This document shows, piece by piece, positions 36,152 to 45,372 of a stretch of 53,632 nucleotides of DNA; the stretch's first letter is position 1; the number at the start of each line of letters is the position of its first letter. The notes beneath the pieces were generated by a model, which was given only the letters and a program-made list of their open reading frames with translations, did no database searches and was not told the origin of the DNA. The position numbers and the translations under genes are program-made. The stretch is from Bacteroidota bacterium. Its GTDB lineage: Bacteria; Bacteroidota; Bacteroidia; Bacteroidales; Paludibacteraceae. The DNA is taken from positions 1-53,632 of the forward strand of contig JAFNAV010000027.1 of the NCBI GenBank assembly GCA_017860345.1. Reading direction: 5' to 3'.

Positions 36152-36181
36152 TAATTCGTATTTTTTAGTTGTTTTTATACC

Positions 36182-39100
36182 ATGAAAAAAATCCTGATTT
36201 TATTTTTTGCTCTGAATGTATCCTTTCAGATTTGGGGAAATGTGCACGAAAATGTCCGATTTCAGCATTTCTCAGTCGACGACGGTCTGTCGCAAAACAC
36301 CGTCATGGCTATTATTCAGGATAAAAAGGGATTTATGTGGTTTGGTACCTGGGATGGCCTGAATAAGTTCGATGGTTATGAATTTACCATTTATAAGTCG
36401 AAACCGGGCGACCATAGCAACATTACCACCAACAGAATTGATTATATTCATGAAGATAAATTCGGATATATCTGGTTCCAGACTTACGACGGACGCATTC
36501 ATCGTTTCGACCCTAAAACAGAGCATTTTTACAGCTTACCTTATGCCACTAACAGGTTTATTTACACTGTAGAACGGAGCAGGAGATTTATTGAGTCTTC
36601 CAAAGGCGAATTATGGGTAGCAACCAATGAAATTGGTGCTATTCGTATAATTACCGACCCCAAAACGGGCAATGTAAAGACTTACGAGTATTCAACTTTC
36701 TCCGACCAGCCTATTTCTAACAATACCATCAACTTTGTTCAGGAAGATGAACAGGGTAATATGTGGCTGGGTACAAATGGTGGTTTGTTTTGCGTAAATA
36801 CGGTTACCAACCAAATTAAAAATTTTCTGCCAAATCCGGGAATGCAAATCAATGCTTTTTATTCATTTATGAAAATGAAAAACAATCTTTGGTTTGGAGA
36901 TAAAAATGGTAATATCTGGATTTTTTCGGTTAAAAATAATGGTTTTGAACTACTTAGATTGAATGAAAAGGCAAAAGTAACTGATATAAAATCGATTGAC
37001 AACGATCATGTAATTATTACTACGAATAATTCAGGATTTTATATTTATACAATTTCTCAAAAGTCTTTGAAGAACTTTAATAAAATGTCGACACTTGTTC
37101 TGCAAACCAATAATTTTATTTCGGTGGCAGTTGATAGTTATGGTGTGGCATGGCTCGAAGCTGACCAAACCGGAGTTTTCAGATACCGGCTTAGCGACAA
37201 CTCGCTGAAATACTTTCATTTAAAGATTGATGCCGTGAACAGAATGTCGGTATTGCCCAATTTTATTGTTTACGAAGATGTGAAAAAAAGATTGTGGATT
37301 AATTTGCAGGGTGGGGGATTTGCCCGCTACAACCGGACTATAGATGCGCTCGACTATTTTTATAACGAACCTGAAAGCCATGACTGTAAATTCTCGAATG
37401 TAATTCACTCGGTTTACTCTGACAGGAGTGGTAATCTTTGGCTGTGTACTTATAATAAAGGATTGGAAAAAATTAGCTTTCATACTCCTCAATTCAGAGT
37501 GGGCAAAGTAAATACATCGATAAATACATTGACTTCCAATGAGATACGTGCAATACAACAAATATCAAACGGAAATATTATCATTGCAACCAAAGATGGA
37601 AGTATCCGATTCTTTGATAAAAACCTGAAAACCATTGGCTTATTGTCGGAAAATGGTACTGTTGGATCTAACGGCAGGTTATCTGACATGGCTTATTGCA
37701 TACACGAAGACCGAAAGAAAAATATCTGGATTGGTACGAAAGGAGCCGGGATAATTAAGCTTATTCCAAAATCTGTCAACTCTGAAAAACCGGTTTACAC
37801 CTTGCAGCAATTTACCAACAACCCTATGGATAACAATAGTTTATCAAATGATAATATCTATAGTATCATCGAGGATTCGGCTGGAAGAATACTTGTAGGG
37901 ACATTTGGAGGCGGACTGAATATTGTGAACGAAGCTAACGGAAAAACTACTTTTTTGAATTATAAAAACAAACTCTCCACTTATCCTATCAGCAAATGCT
38001 CTAAAATAAGGCATCTTATTCAGGATAAATCGAATACCGTATGGATAGCCACTACCGATGGCATACTTCAGATTGATAATTTCATGACTCCCAAAATGAA
38101 GGAGTATTATATCGAGAAGTTGCCAAATACAAGCAATAGCCTGAGTAATAATGATGTGCATTACTTTCATATCGATAAAAAAAATCAACTGTGGATTGGT
38201 ACTTTTGGAGGTGGATTAAATAAACTTATATCGAAGGCTAAAGCTAATAAACCTGCTGTTTTTGAGCAATTTACAACAAAAAATGGCATGGCTAACGATA
38301 TTGTGTTAAGTATTCAGGAAGATAAAAAAGGATCGTTGTGGCTGAGTTCCGAAAATAATATCTCACGCTTTGATCCCGATAAAGGTTTCTTTCAGAACTA
38401 CAATGTACTCGACGGAATCAATGATGCACATTTCTCCGAAGCTGCCAGTTTATTTACTAAGTCGGGCGAAATGCTTTTTGGCAGCAACAAGGGTTACTAT
38501 TATTTTATACCCGGCAAAATAAGTCAAAACTCAGAAGTACCTCCTATTGAGTTTACTAAGTTTCAGCTTTTCAATAAAGATGTTGCTGTAGGTGAAAAGG
38601 GAATGCCGCTCAAACATAGCATTGGCTATTCTGATATAATTGAGCTTACTCATAAGCAGTCGGTTTTCAGCATTGAATATGTGGCCATCGACTTTTCGTC
38701 GAATGCCGATGAGATAAGCTATGCATTTATGCTCGAAAACTTTGAAACTCAGTGGAACTATGTCAGAAATCAGCGTAAGGCCACCTACACCAACCTGCCT
38801 AAGGGTACTTATTACTTTAAAGTCCGCTCGACCAACAGCGAAGGCGTATGGGTTGATAACGAAAAGGTTATAAAAATTAAGATCTTACCTTCATTCTGGG
38901 AAACTCCTTTTGCTTATATTCTCTATTTCATTCTGTTTGCGTTGCTAATGTACGCAGTTTACTATCTTACTACTACCTATTCAAAACTTAAAAACGAGGT
39001 AGTTATAGAGCAAAAGGTTACCGATATAAAACTACGGTTTTTCACCAACATATCGCACGAACTCCGAACGCCACTCACTTTAATACTCGCGCCTGTTGAG

Positions 39101-40585
39101 AATATTCTTAAAACAGAAAGGTTGAATGAAAGTGCTAAAGAGCAGTTGCTTGTTGTGCAAAACAATGCTAACAGAATGCTTCGCCTTATTAATCAGATAC
39201 TTGACTTCAGAAAAATTCAAAATAAAAAAATGAGACTGAAAGTTCAGTTAACTTATTTTGATAGACTGATAAAAGATATTTGTGCTAACTTCAGTAAGGA
39301 GGCTGTGGATAAAAATCTGAATTTCAGAATTATAAATAATGCCGGTAGTGTAAAACTCTGGATTGACAGAGACAAAACTGATATAATTATTTACAACCTG
39401 CTTTCTAATGCGTTTAAATACACACCTAATGGTAAAAGTATTGAAGTTATTATCGAAAATGCAAGCAATAACAGTGGAGTTATGGTTAAAGTTGTCGATG
39501 AAGGAGTTGGCATTCCCCGAGAAAAACGACTTTTCCTTTTCGAGCGATTTACGTCGAACAATGAAATACAAAGCCTTGGAAACCAAAAAGGTACCGGAAT
39601 TGGATTAAGCCTTGTAAAAGAACTTGTAGATCTGCATAAAGGGGTGATAGAGGTAGAGAGCGAGCCTGGCGCGGGTACTACCTTTACTGTTACTTTCCGT
39701 AGCGGAAAAAGCCATTTTGGCGATGATGTAGACTTTGTAATTGAAGATGAAGAAGATAAGGTGAATGATGTTGATAGTAAAATCTTGATTGATGAGGTTG
39801 AAAATTATATTTCGGTAAAAGAAGCACCACTTATTTTAGTAATCGAGGACAATGATGATATGCGTAATTTCCTGCACAAGGTGCTTAGCAAAACCTATAG
39901 GGTAGAAACGGCATATGATGGCGAAAACGGCTTGGAAATTATCAGAAAGCTCGTACCCGACCTGATAGTTACCGACTTAATGATGCCTAATATGGATGGT
40001 TTGCAATTGACTGATATGGTGAAAAATAACGAACATACAAGTCATATCCCGGTTATACTGCTTACTGCCAAATCGGCCATCGAAAGCAGGTTGCAAGCGT
40101 TGAAAACCGGTGCCGATGATTATATTACAAAGCCATTCAGTCCGGTTCTACTCGAAGCCCGAATTGAAAATATACTGGAACAACGCAAACGCTTGCAGGA
40201 GCGATATCGCAGAAGTCTTCTTGATCTGGAGCCGGCCAAGGTCGAAATGGCATCGCAGGATGAAATATTTCTGGCCAGATTGCTTAACTTCATGGAAAAA
40301 AATATTGATAACAGTGAACTTACTGTCGAAGATATGGTTTCGGAAATGGCTTATGGTCGCACGGTGTTCTTTAATAAATTAAAAGGTCTTACGGGACTTG
40401 CTCCAATTGAATTTATCCGCGAATTACGTATTAAACGGGCAGCTCAGTTGCTCAAAACCAGCGAGTATAATATTTCACAAATTACCTATATGGTTGGCAT
40501 GAGCGATTCCAGATATTTCAGTAAATGTTTCAAAAAAGTATATGGAATGACTCCAAGCGAATACAAAAAAAGTCTGGAAAACTAA
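36182..40585 (+). CDS. Hybrid two-component system (sensor propellers, kinase, receiver, AraC-type output)
   Basis: This 1467-residue one-protein phosphorelay is the Bacteroidota HTCS type. Order: signal peptide (about 1-19); two-component regulator propeller repeats (about 25-770; FWTWDGL-like FGTWDGLNKFDG and IWIGTKGAGI, LWIGTFGGG units); Y_Y_Y domain (about 830-895); membrane span (about 905-930); HisKA with phosphoacceptor His959 in FFTNISHELRTPLT; HATPase (DEGVGIP, GTGIGLSLVKELV); receiver with phospho-acceptor Asp1265 in IVTDLMMPNMDG and Lys in YITKPFSP; and C-terminal AraC HTH (about 1365-1465; ITYMVGMSDSRYFSKCFKKVYGMTPSEY). HTCS proteins sense a glycan breakdown product in the periplasm. 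No polysaccharide utilisation locus lies beside it, so its target is unknown. Confidence 0.95.
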   Translation: MKKILILFFALNVSFQIWGNVHENVRFQHFSVDDGLSQNTVMAIIQDKKGFMWFGTWDGLNKFDGYEFTIYKSKPGDHSNITTNRIDYIHEDKFGYIWFQTYDGRIHRFDPKTEHFYSLPYATNRFIYTVERSRRFIESSKGELWVATNEIGAIRIITDPKTGNVKTYEYSTFSDQPISNNTINFVQEDEQGNMWLGTNGGLFCVNTVTNQIKNFLPNPGMQINAFYSFMKMKNNLWFGDKNGNIWIFSVKNNGFELLRLNEKAKVTDIKSIDNDHVIITTNNSGFYIYTISQKSLKNFNKMSTLVLQTNNFISVAVDSYGVAWLEADQTGVFRYRLSDNSLKYFHLKIDAVNRMSVLPNFIVYEDVKKRLWINLQGGGFARYNRTIDALDYFYNEPESHDCKFSNVIHSVYSDRSGNLWLCTYNKGLEKISFHTPQFRVGKVNTSINTLTSNEIRAIQQISNGNIIIATKDGSIRFFDKNLKTIGLLSENGTVGSNGRLSDMAYCIHEDRKKNIWIGTKGAGIIKLIPKSVNSEKPVYTLQQFTNNPMDNNSLSNDNIYSIIEDSAGRILVGTFGGGLNIVNEANGKTTFLNYKNKLSTYPISKCSKIRHLIQDKSNTVWIATTDGILQIDNFMTPKMKEYYIEKLPNTSNSLSNNDVHYFHIDKKNQLWIGTFGGGLNKLISKAKANKPAVFEQFTTKNGMANDIVLSIQEDKKGSLWLSSENNISRFDPDKGFFQNYNVLDGINDAHFSEAASLFTKSGEMLFGSNKGYYYFIPGKISQNSEVPPIEFTKFQLFNKDVAVGEKGMPLKHSIGYSDIIELTHKQSVFSIEYVAIDFSSNADEISYAFMLENFETQWNYVRNQRKATYTNLPKGTYYFKVRSTNSEGVWVDNEKVIKIKILPSFWETPFAYILYFILFALLMYAVYYLTTTYSKLKNEVVIEQKVTDIKLRFFTNISHELRTPLTLILAPVENILKTERLNESAKEQLLVVQNNANRMLRLINQILDFRKIQNKKMRLKVQLTYFDRLIKDICANFSKEAVDKNLNFRIINNAGSVKLWIDRDKTDIIIYNLLSNAFKYTPNGKSIEVIIENASNNSGVMVKVVDEGVGIPREKRLFLFERFTSNNEIQSLGNQKGTGIGLSLVKELVDLHKGVIEVESEPGAGTTFTVTFRSGKSHFGDDVDFVIEDEEDKVNDVDSKILIDEVENYISVKEAPLILVIEDNDDMRNFLHKVLSKTYRVETAYDGENGLEIIRKLVPDLIVTDLMMPNMDGLQLTDMVKNNEHTSHIPVILLTAKSAIESRLQALKTGADDYITKPFSPVLLEARIENILEQRKRLQERYRRSLLDLEPAKVEMASQDEIFLARLLNFMEKNIDNSELTVEDMVSEMAYGRTVFFNKLKGLTGLAPIEFIRELRIKRAAQLLKTSEYNISQITYMVGMSDSRYFSKCFKKVYGMTPSEYKKSLEN

Positions 40586-40701
40586 ATTTCAGAAATTTTT
40601 GAGTACCTTTGAAGTCCTGTTTTGAATGTAATTTTTCAAAACAATTAAAAATCAACTTATTATAGGTAGTTATTTATAATAATTACAAATTTATTATTCA
40701 T

Positions 40702-40736
40702 TTTGCTTAGAAGTATGCACATTATTATTAATTTTG
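40702..40736 (+). promoter_or_regulatory. Candidate promoter of the carboxylase operon
   Basis: TTTG (40702-40705) and TAATTTTG (40729-40736) are spaced 23 nt apart, slightly long. A second exact -7 box, TACCTTTG, lies at 40604-40611 and would give a leader of about 190 nt. One of these likely serves the carboxylase genes; which one is not clear. Confidence 0.45.
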
Positions 40737-40810
40737 TGCAGGATTTTATTTGAACGATTTATTTAAATAAATTGTTAGTATAAAGTTTAAGAAACTTTTT
40801 TAAAAGTATA

Positions 40811-42346
40811 ATGAATAAAAGTAAAGTATTTGAGCAACGCCTTAAAGCGTTGCAAGAGATGGAAGACAATGCTGCACACCGGCAGCACCTGAAAGGAAAA
40901 CTCACTGCTCGTGAGCGTATTAATGTTCTCTTCGACGAAGATACCTTTTTTGAACTTGATGCTTTTGTAGCTCCATCGCAAACTCCGGTCAGTAGTAAAC
41001 AATCTAATTTTGGTGATGGCGTAGTAGTGGGTCGTGGTCTGGTTCAGGGGCGAAGCGTTTTTGCTTATGCGCAGGACTTTACGGTACTGGGAGGCTCGCT
41101 CGGATATGCTCATGGGATGAAAATAGCCAAAGTTCAGGAAATGGCTCTAAAGCTTGGTGCTCCTATAGTAGGTTTAATGGATTCGGGAGGTGCCCGAATA
41201 CAGGAAGGTGTTAAAAGCCTTTCTGCTTATGCTACTATTTTTCGCAACAACGTGAAATCGTCCGGCATTATCCCTCAGATTTCGGCTATTTTAGGTCCGG
41301 CTGCCGGAGGCGCTGTTTATTCGCCGGCTCTTACCGATTTTATTTTTATGACCAATCAAACATCTTATATGTTTGTAACTGGTCCTGATGTGGTTAAGGA
41401 GGTGCTCAATGAAGATATTGATATGGAGGCACTTGGAGGTGGAAATGTACACGCAGGCAAAAGTGGAGTAGCACATTTTGTTTCCGACGATGAAGAACAT
41501 ACCATCATGCTCATCCGTAAGTTATTGTCGTATATTCCTTCAAATAACTACGAAACTCTACCTGTTTCCAACCTGATTAGCGTATATCAATCGCGGCAGG
41601 AATATTTGGACAAAATTATTCCGGACGACCCCAACCGCCCGTACGACATGAAAGAAATTATCAATATCATTGTTGATAAAGATACTTTCTTTGAAGTACA
41701 TGAGAAATTTGCTCAAAACATCCTCGTTGGGTTTGCCCGGCTCAATGGTAAAACCATTGGCATTGTAGCCAATCAACCTAAAGTAATGGCTGGTACCCTC
41801 GATATTAATGCCAGTGTAAAAGGCGCCCGCTTTGTGCGCTTCTGTGATGCCTTCAATATCCCGTTACTCGTTTTGGAAGATGTACCTGGCTTTTTACCCG
41901 GCGTTGAACAGGAGCACAATGGTATCATTCGCAACGGAGCCAAACTGCTTTATGCTTTTTGCGAAGCTACTGTGCCCAAAATTACAATTATCACCCGTAA
42001 AGCTTACGGTGGTGCTTATATTGTAATGAGCAGTAAAAATACAGGTGGCGATTTCAACTTTGCATGGCCTACTGCCGAAATTGCTGTGATGGGCCCCGGT
42101 GGTGCTATCAAAATTGTGAATAAGCATGAATTATCTAAATCCGATGATAGAGCTGCACTCGAGAAAATGCTTATCGAAAAGTATAAAGAAGAAGTAGCTA
42201 ACCCCTATAAAGCCGAAGAACTTGGGCTTATTGACGAGGTGATTGTTCCGTCTAAAACAAGACAGATTTTGATTACTGCTTTCGAAATTTTATCTAATAA
42301 ACAGTACCGTAAACCAGCACGTAAGCATGGTAGTATACCGCTCTAA
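40811..42346 (+). CDS. pccB: Acyl-CoA carboxylase carboxyltransferase subunit (propionyl/methylmalonyl-CoA type)
   Basis: The 511-residue carboxyltransferase moves a carboxyl group between biotin and an acyl-CoA. The chain has both crotonase-like halves: GKLTARERINVLFDEDTFFELD at the start, LMDSGGARIQEGVKSLSAY, ILGPAAGGAVYSPALTDFIFM (oxyanion Gly-Ala-Gly), and in the second half DVPGFLPGVEQEHNGIIRNGAKLLYAF and KAYGGAYIVMSSKN. Length and motifs fit PccB/MmdA. Because a biotin carboxylase and a biotin carrier follow, an ATP-driven propionyl-CoA carboxylase is the best guess; a sodium-pumping decarboxylase or transcarboxylase subunit is possible but would need other partners. Operon order: this gene, biotin carboxylase, biotin carrier. 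The gap to the next gene is 115 nt. Confidence 0.9.
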   Translation: MNKSKVFEQRLKALQEMEDNAAHRQHLKGKLTARERINVLFDEDTFFELDAFVAPSQTPVSSKQSNFGDGVVVGRGLVQGRSVFAYAQDFTVLGGSLGYAHGMKIAKVQEMALKLGAPIVGLMDSGGARIQEGVKSLSAYATIFRNNVKSSGIIPQISAILGPAAGGAVYSPALTDFIFMTNQTSYMFVTGPDVVKEVLNEDIDMEALGGGNVHAGKSGVAHFVSDDEEHTIMLIRKLLSYIPSNNYETLPVSNLISVYQSRQEYLDKIIPDDPNRPYDMKEIINIIVDKDTFFEVHEKFAQNILVGFARLNGKTIGIVANQPKVMAGTLDINASVKGARFVRFCDAFNIPLLVLEDVPGFLPGVEQEHNGIIRNGAKLLYAFCEATVPKITIITRKAYGGAYIVMSSKNTGGDFNFAWPTAEIAVMGPGGAIKIVNKHELSKSDDRAALEKMLIEKYKEEVANPYKAEELGLIDEVIVPSKTRQILITAFEILSNKQYRKPARKHGSIPL

Positions 42347-42461
42347 CCTACAAAGAATGTTCTGACAGAACTTTCTTTTGTAAATAAACGCGATAAATTA
42401 AGACATTTTCATTCTCCGATATTTTTTACTGAAAATCATTGGATTATAACTTAAAATTATA

Positions 42462-43958
42462 ATGAAAAAAAGACTATTAATAGCTAACAGGAGCGAAATA
42501 GCTATCCGCATTATACGCTCTGCTCACAAACTGGGCATGACAGCTGTCGTTTTTCAAAGCGACAGAGAGCCGGATGCTCTTTATCTTAAATACGCCGATG
42601 AAATTATTCCGGCTAAAGACGCAAGCAACGAAAAAGCGATTTTTCTGGATGCTGAACGTATTGTTAAGTTTGCTCTTGAGTATAAGATTGATTTGATTCA
42701 TCCGGGATACGGTTTTTTATCCGAAAATCCGGATTTTGCAGCACTGTGTGTTGATAATGGAATTAATTTCATAGGTCCTTCTCCTGAATTAATTAGGGAT
42801 ATGGGACTCAAAACTGTGGCTAAAAGTATGGCTATCAAAGCGGGACTACCGCTTGTACCCGGAAGCGATGGCCCTGTAAAAGATGCTGAAGCCGCTACTG
42901 CTTATGCTAATAAAATAGGCTATCCGGTGATACTTAAAGCTTCGGCTGGCGGTGGTGGACGTGGTATGCGTATTGTAGAAAAACCCGAAACCATTGAGCG
43001 TAATTTCAAATCGGCATCGGACGAAGCATTGGCTGCCTTTAGCAATGGTGATATGTTTATCGAAAAATATCTGCAAAACCCAAAACATCTTGAATTTCAG
43101 ATTCTTGGCGATAAGCATGGTAATGTAGTGCATTTGGGCGAACGTGAATGCTCGCTCCAGCGCAAGCATCAGAAAATTGTGGAAGAAGCTCCATCGGCAA
43201 GTGTGACCGAAAAAATGCGTGCCGAAATGGGCGAGATGGCTGTTAGGTTTGCTAAGTCCATCGGATATTTTTCGGCAGGTACTATCGAGTTTATTATGGA
43301 CGAAGATGGCTCATACTATTTCATGGAAATGAATACACGTATTCAGGTAGAACATCCTGTTACCGAAATTGTTACCGGGGTGGATCTTGTTGATTGGCAA
43401 ATAAGAGTGGCACTGGGCGAAGAACTGACTCTGAAACAAAGCGATATTCATATTCAAGGTTGGGCTATTGAATGCCGCGTAAATACCGAGGATCCGCAAA
43501 ACAGATTTAGTCCGCAAACCGGCTTTATCGATAAAGTATACTTTCCGCAAAAAGATTATATCCGTATCGAAACCGGTGTACAAAGTGGTTCGGTAGTAAC
43601 ACCGTATTTCGACTCCATGATTGCCAAAATAATCGTAAAAGGTAATGACAGACAGGATGTTATACAAAAAACACTGGATGCTTTAAACGAGTTTAATCTG
43701 ATTGGACTGAAAACAACAATTCCATTCTGCCGGACTGTATTAAACCATCCTGATTTTGTAAATGCAACATATACAACCCGTTGGGTGGATCAGGTATTCA
43801 CTCCTGAAATGCTCGAAAACGAGGACGATGAAATTATCGGTGCACTGGCTGCCACTATTATGTATGCTTCGGAATATCTACAGTTATCATCGGATTTACC
43901 TACTTATAAATACGACCGGTTAAATGTATGGGTATTAAACAAAAGATTGAATTATTAA
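42462..43958 (+). CDS. accC: Biotin carboxylase subunit
   Basis: This 498-residue ATP-grasp enzyme carboxylates biotin with ATP and bicarbonate. Seen: KKRLLIANRSEIAIRIIRSAHKLGM, HPGYGFLSENPDFA, the flexible glycine loop KASAGGGGRGMR, ECSLQRKHQKIVEEAPS, FMEMNTRIQVEHPVTE (catalytic Glu, Asn and Arg), and GWAIECRVNTEDP. It is about 50 residues longer than E. coli AccC, with a C-terminal extension ending in YEYLQLSS-like sequence that may contact partner subunits. It lies between the carboxyltransferase and carrier genes, 41 nt from the latter, so all three act together. Confidence 0.94.
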   Translation: MKKRLLIANRSEIAIRIIRSAHKLGMTAVVFQSDREPDALYLKYADEIIPAKDASNEKAIFLDAERIVKFALEYKIDLIHPGYGFLSENPDFAALCVDNGINFIGPSPELIRDMGLKTVAKSMAIKAGLPLVPGSDGPVKDAEAATAYANKIGYPVILKASAGGGGRGMRIVEKPETIERNFKSASDEALAAFSNGDMFIEKYLQNPKHLEFQILGDKHGNVVHLGERECSLQRKHQKIVEEAPSASVTEKMRAEMGEMAVRFAKSIGYFSAGTIEFIMDEDGSYYFMEMNTRIQVEHPVTEIVTGVDLVDWQIRVALGEELTLKQSDIHIQGWAIECRVNTEDPQNRFSPQTGFIDKVYFPQKDYIRIETGVQSGSVVTPYFDSMIAKIIVKGNDRQDVIQKTLDALNEFNLIGLKTTIPFCRTVLNHPDFVNATYTTRWVDQVFTPEMLENEDDEIIGALAATIMYASEYLQLSSDLPTYKYDRLNVWVLNKRLNY

Positions 43959-43999
43959 TCTGTAATTATCAGTATTTAAATTAAATAAATCCATAAAAA

Positions 44000-44548
44000 A
44001 TGGGAACTTCATATATTTATAAGCGGGATGCTTCCCGGTTGTTTATTGCCGTAAGAGATAATGGTAAGCGATATAAACTCTATATTCCTAAAGAGTCAAA
44101 GCCGGTAATTGATGGTAAGGAATACGACATTGATTTTATTGAACAGGGAGACTCGCAATATATTTTCGACTGGAATGGAAAGCGTTTTCAATGCGAATTG
44201 GTGTCGCGTGACCAGAACAAAGCTGTGATTAAAGTTAATGGCGTTGAATACAAATATAGTCTGGAGTCTTTGTTTTCGTATATTCGTAGGGGTATGATTA
44301 ACAGCGATGCCAATAAAATTGACGAAAATAATATCATTGCACCCATGCCGGGTAAAATTGTTGATATATTCTTGTCGGAAGGTGATTTGGTGAATGCTGG
44401 TGAACCGATTCTTACGCTGGAGGCCATGAAAATGCAAAATGAAATTACGGCTAACTGCAATGGCATAATTCAAAAAATAAAAGTACAGGCCGGACAGTCA
44501 GTAATGAAGGATGAGCTGCTGATTGAAATACAATCTATAGACTTGTAA
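44000..44548 (+). CDS. Biotin carboxyl carrier protein
   Basis: The 182-residue protein carries the biotin of the complex. The C-terminal biotinyl domain (about 112-180) has IIAPMPGKIVDIFLSEGDLVNAGEPIL and the acceptor motif EAMKM with the biotinylated Lys at residue 144, followed by ANCNGIIQKIKVQAGQSV. The N-terminal part (about 1-105) is a separate beta-rich region (GTSYIYKRDASRLFIAVRDN) not found in AccB, but reminiscent of carrier subunits of propionyl-CoA-type carboxylases. It is the last gene of the operon; the next hairpin (44661-44703) may end it. Confidence 0.92.
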   Translation: MGTSYIYKRDASRLFIAVRDNGKRYKLYIPKESKPVIDGKEYDIDFIEQGDSQYIFDWNGKRFQCELVSRDQNKAVIKVNGVEYKYSLESLFSYIRRGMINSDANKIDENNIIAPMPGKIVDIFLSEGDLVNAGEPILTLEAMKMQNEITANCNGIIQKIKVQAGQSVMKDELLIEIQSIDL

Positions 44549-44616
44549 ATCAGATATTTTTCAATATTTCAACAAAAACTAACCGGCAATAGATTTTCTA
44601 TTTAAAGTTTTTATAG

Positions 44617-44647
44617 TTGCTTATTATAAACTGATTTTGTACTTTTG
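44617..44647 (+). promoter_or_regulatory. Possible promoter upstream of the exonuclease hairpin
   Basis: TTG (44617-44619, in GTTG) and TACTTTTG (44640-44647, exact TAnnTTTG) are spaced 20 nt apart. A terminator-like hairpin lies downstream, before the exonuclease ATG, so either this promoter is chance or its transcript meets an attenuator. Confidence 0.4.
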
Positions 44648-44660
44648 AAATTATTTTCTA

Positions 44661-44703
44661 AAAACTTTTCTGTAGTTAAAATACTATGGAAAAGTTTTTT
44701 TTA
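44661..44703 (+). terminator. Hairpin terminator after the carboxylase operon, in the exonuclease leader
   Basis: AAAACTTTTC (44661-44670) pairs with GAAAAGTTTT (44689-44698), with an inner TAGT/ACTA pairing and a T-run after it. It is the only plausible terminator for the carboxylase operon. Confidence 0.75.
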
Positions 44704-44731
44704 TACTTTACATGCACATAAACAAACACTT

Positions 44732-45283
44732 ATGAATTTTGTAGCGATAGATTTTGAAACTGCCCATGCCGATTTTCCTTGCGAAATCGGGCTTACGCGC
44801 GTAACCGATGGTGTGATAGGCGAATCAAAATCATGGCTCATTAAGCCGGCTTGTTTTCCTTATATGAATCCATGGAATGAGCGGGTACATGGCATATCGT
44901 CGGCTGATTTAGCTGATGCGCCAGGTTTCGATGAAATATGGCCTGAATTAAAGCTCTGGATTGATGACAGTTATATGGTGGCGCACAATGCCGCCTTTGA
45001 TATGAAGGTACTCAGGTCTGCGCTCCAATACTACGATTTGGCCGTGCCCTGGGTTGAGTATTTTTGTAGTGTAAGCCTTTCCCGTCGTGCATGGAAAAAT
45101 TTGCCGAGTCACTCGCTTGGTACGCTCTGCGAGTTTCACAACATTCGTTTTCGGCATCACCGGGCTGGCGACGATGCCAGAGCTTGCGCTATTATTACAC
45201 TCAGGGCTTTTGAAGAATTAGGTATCAGACATCTCAGCGATGTTGAACAAAAAGTACTGAAAATAAAAAGATTAGATAAATAA
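44732..45283 (+). CDS. DEDDh-type 3'-5' exonuclease (DNA polymerase III epsilon-like)
   Basis: This 183-residue cytoplasmic exonuclease has the DEDDh core: FVAIDFETA (Asp and Glu, residues 6 and 8), YMVAHNAAFDMKVL (Asp), and FRHHRAGDDARACA with the His and Asp of the last motif. The middle VHGISSADLADAPGFDEI is typical of the epsilon/PolC-like family. It is probably a DNA trimming or proofreading enzyme used in repair. The ATG at 44732 gives the MNFVAIDFETA start common in the family; the longer frame from a TTG at 44645 runs through a hairpin and has no family support. A terminator lies at 45286-45332. Confidence 0.88.
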   Translation: MNFVAIDFETAHADFPCEIGLTRVTDGVIGESKSWLIKPACFPYMNPWNERVHGISSADLADAPGFDEIWPELKLWIDDSYMVAHNAAFDMKVLRSALQYYDLAVPWVEYFCSVSLSRRAWKNLPSHSLGTLCEFHNIRFRHHRAGDDARACAIITLRAFEELGIRHLSDVEQKVLKIKRLDK

Positions 45284-45285
45284 AA

Positions 45286-45332
45286 AACAATATCCTCCCG
45301 TTACTCATAAAGCAAGAGGAGGATATTTTCAC
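45286..45332. terminator. Terminator between the exonuclease and tpx genes
   Basis: AATATCCTCC (45289-45298) pairs with GGAGGATATT (45318-45327), with T after it; A-rich DNA on the other side lets it work for tpx too. Confidence 0.75.
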
Positions 45333-45372
45333 ACGTAAATAAATATGCCAAAATTTATCGGCATACTTATAT

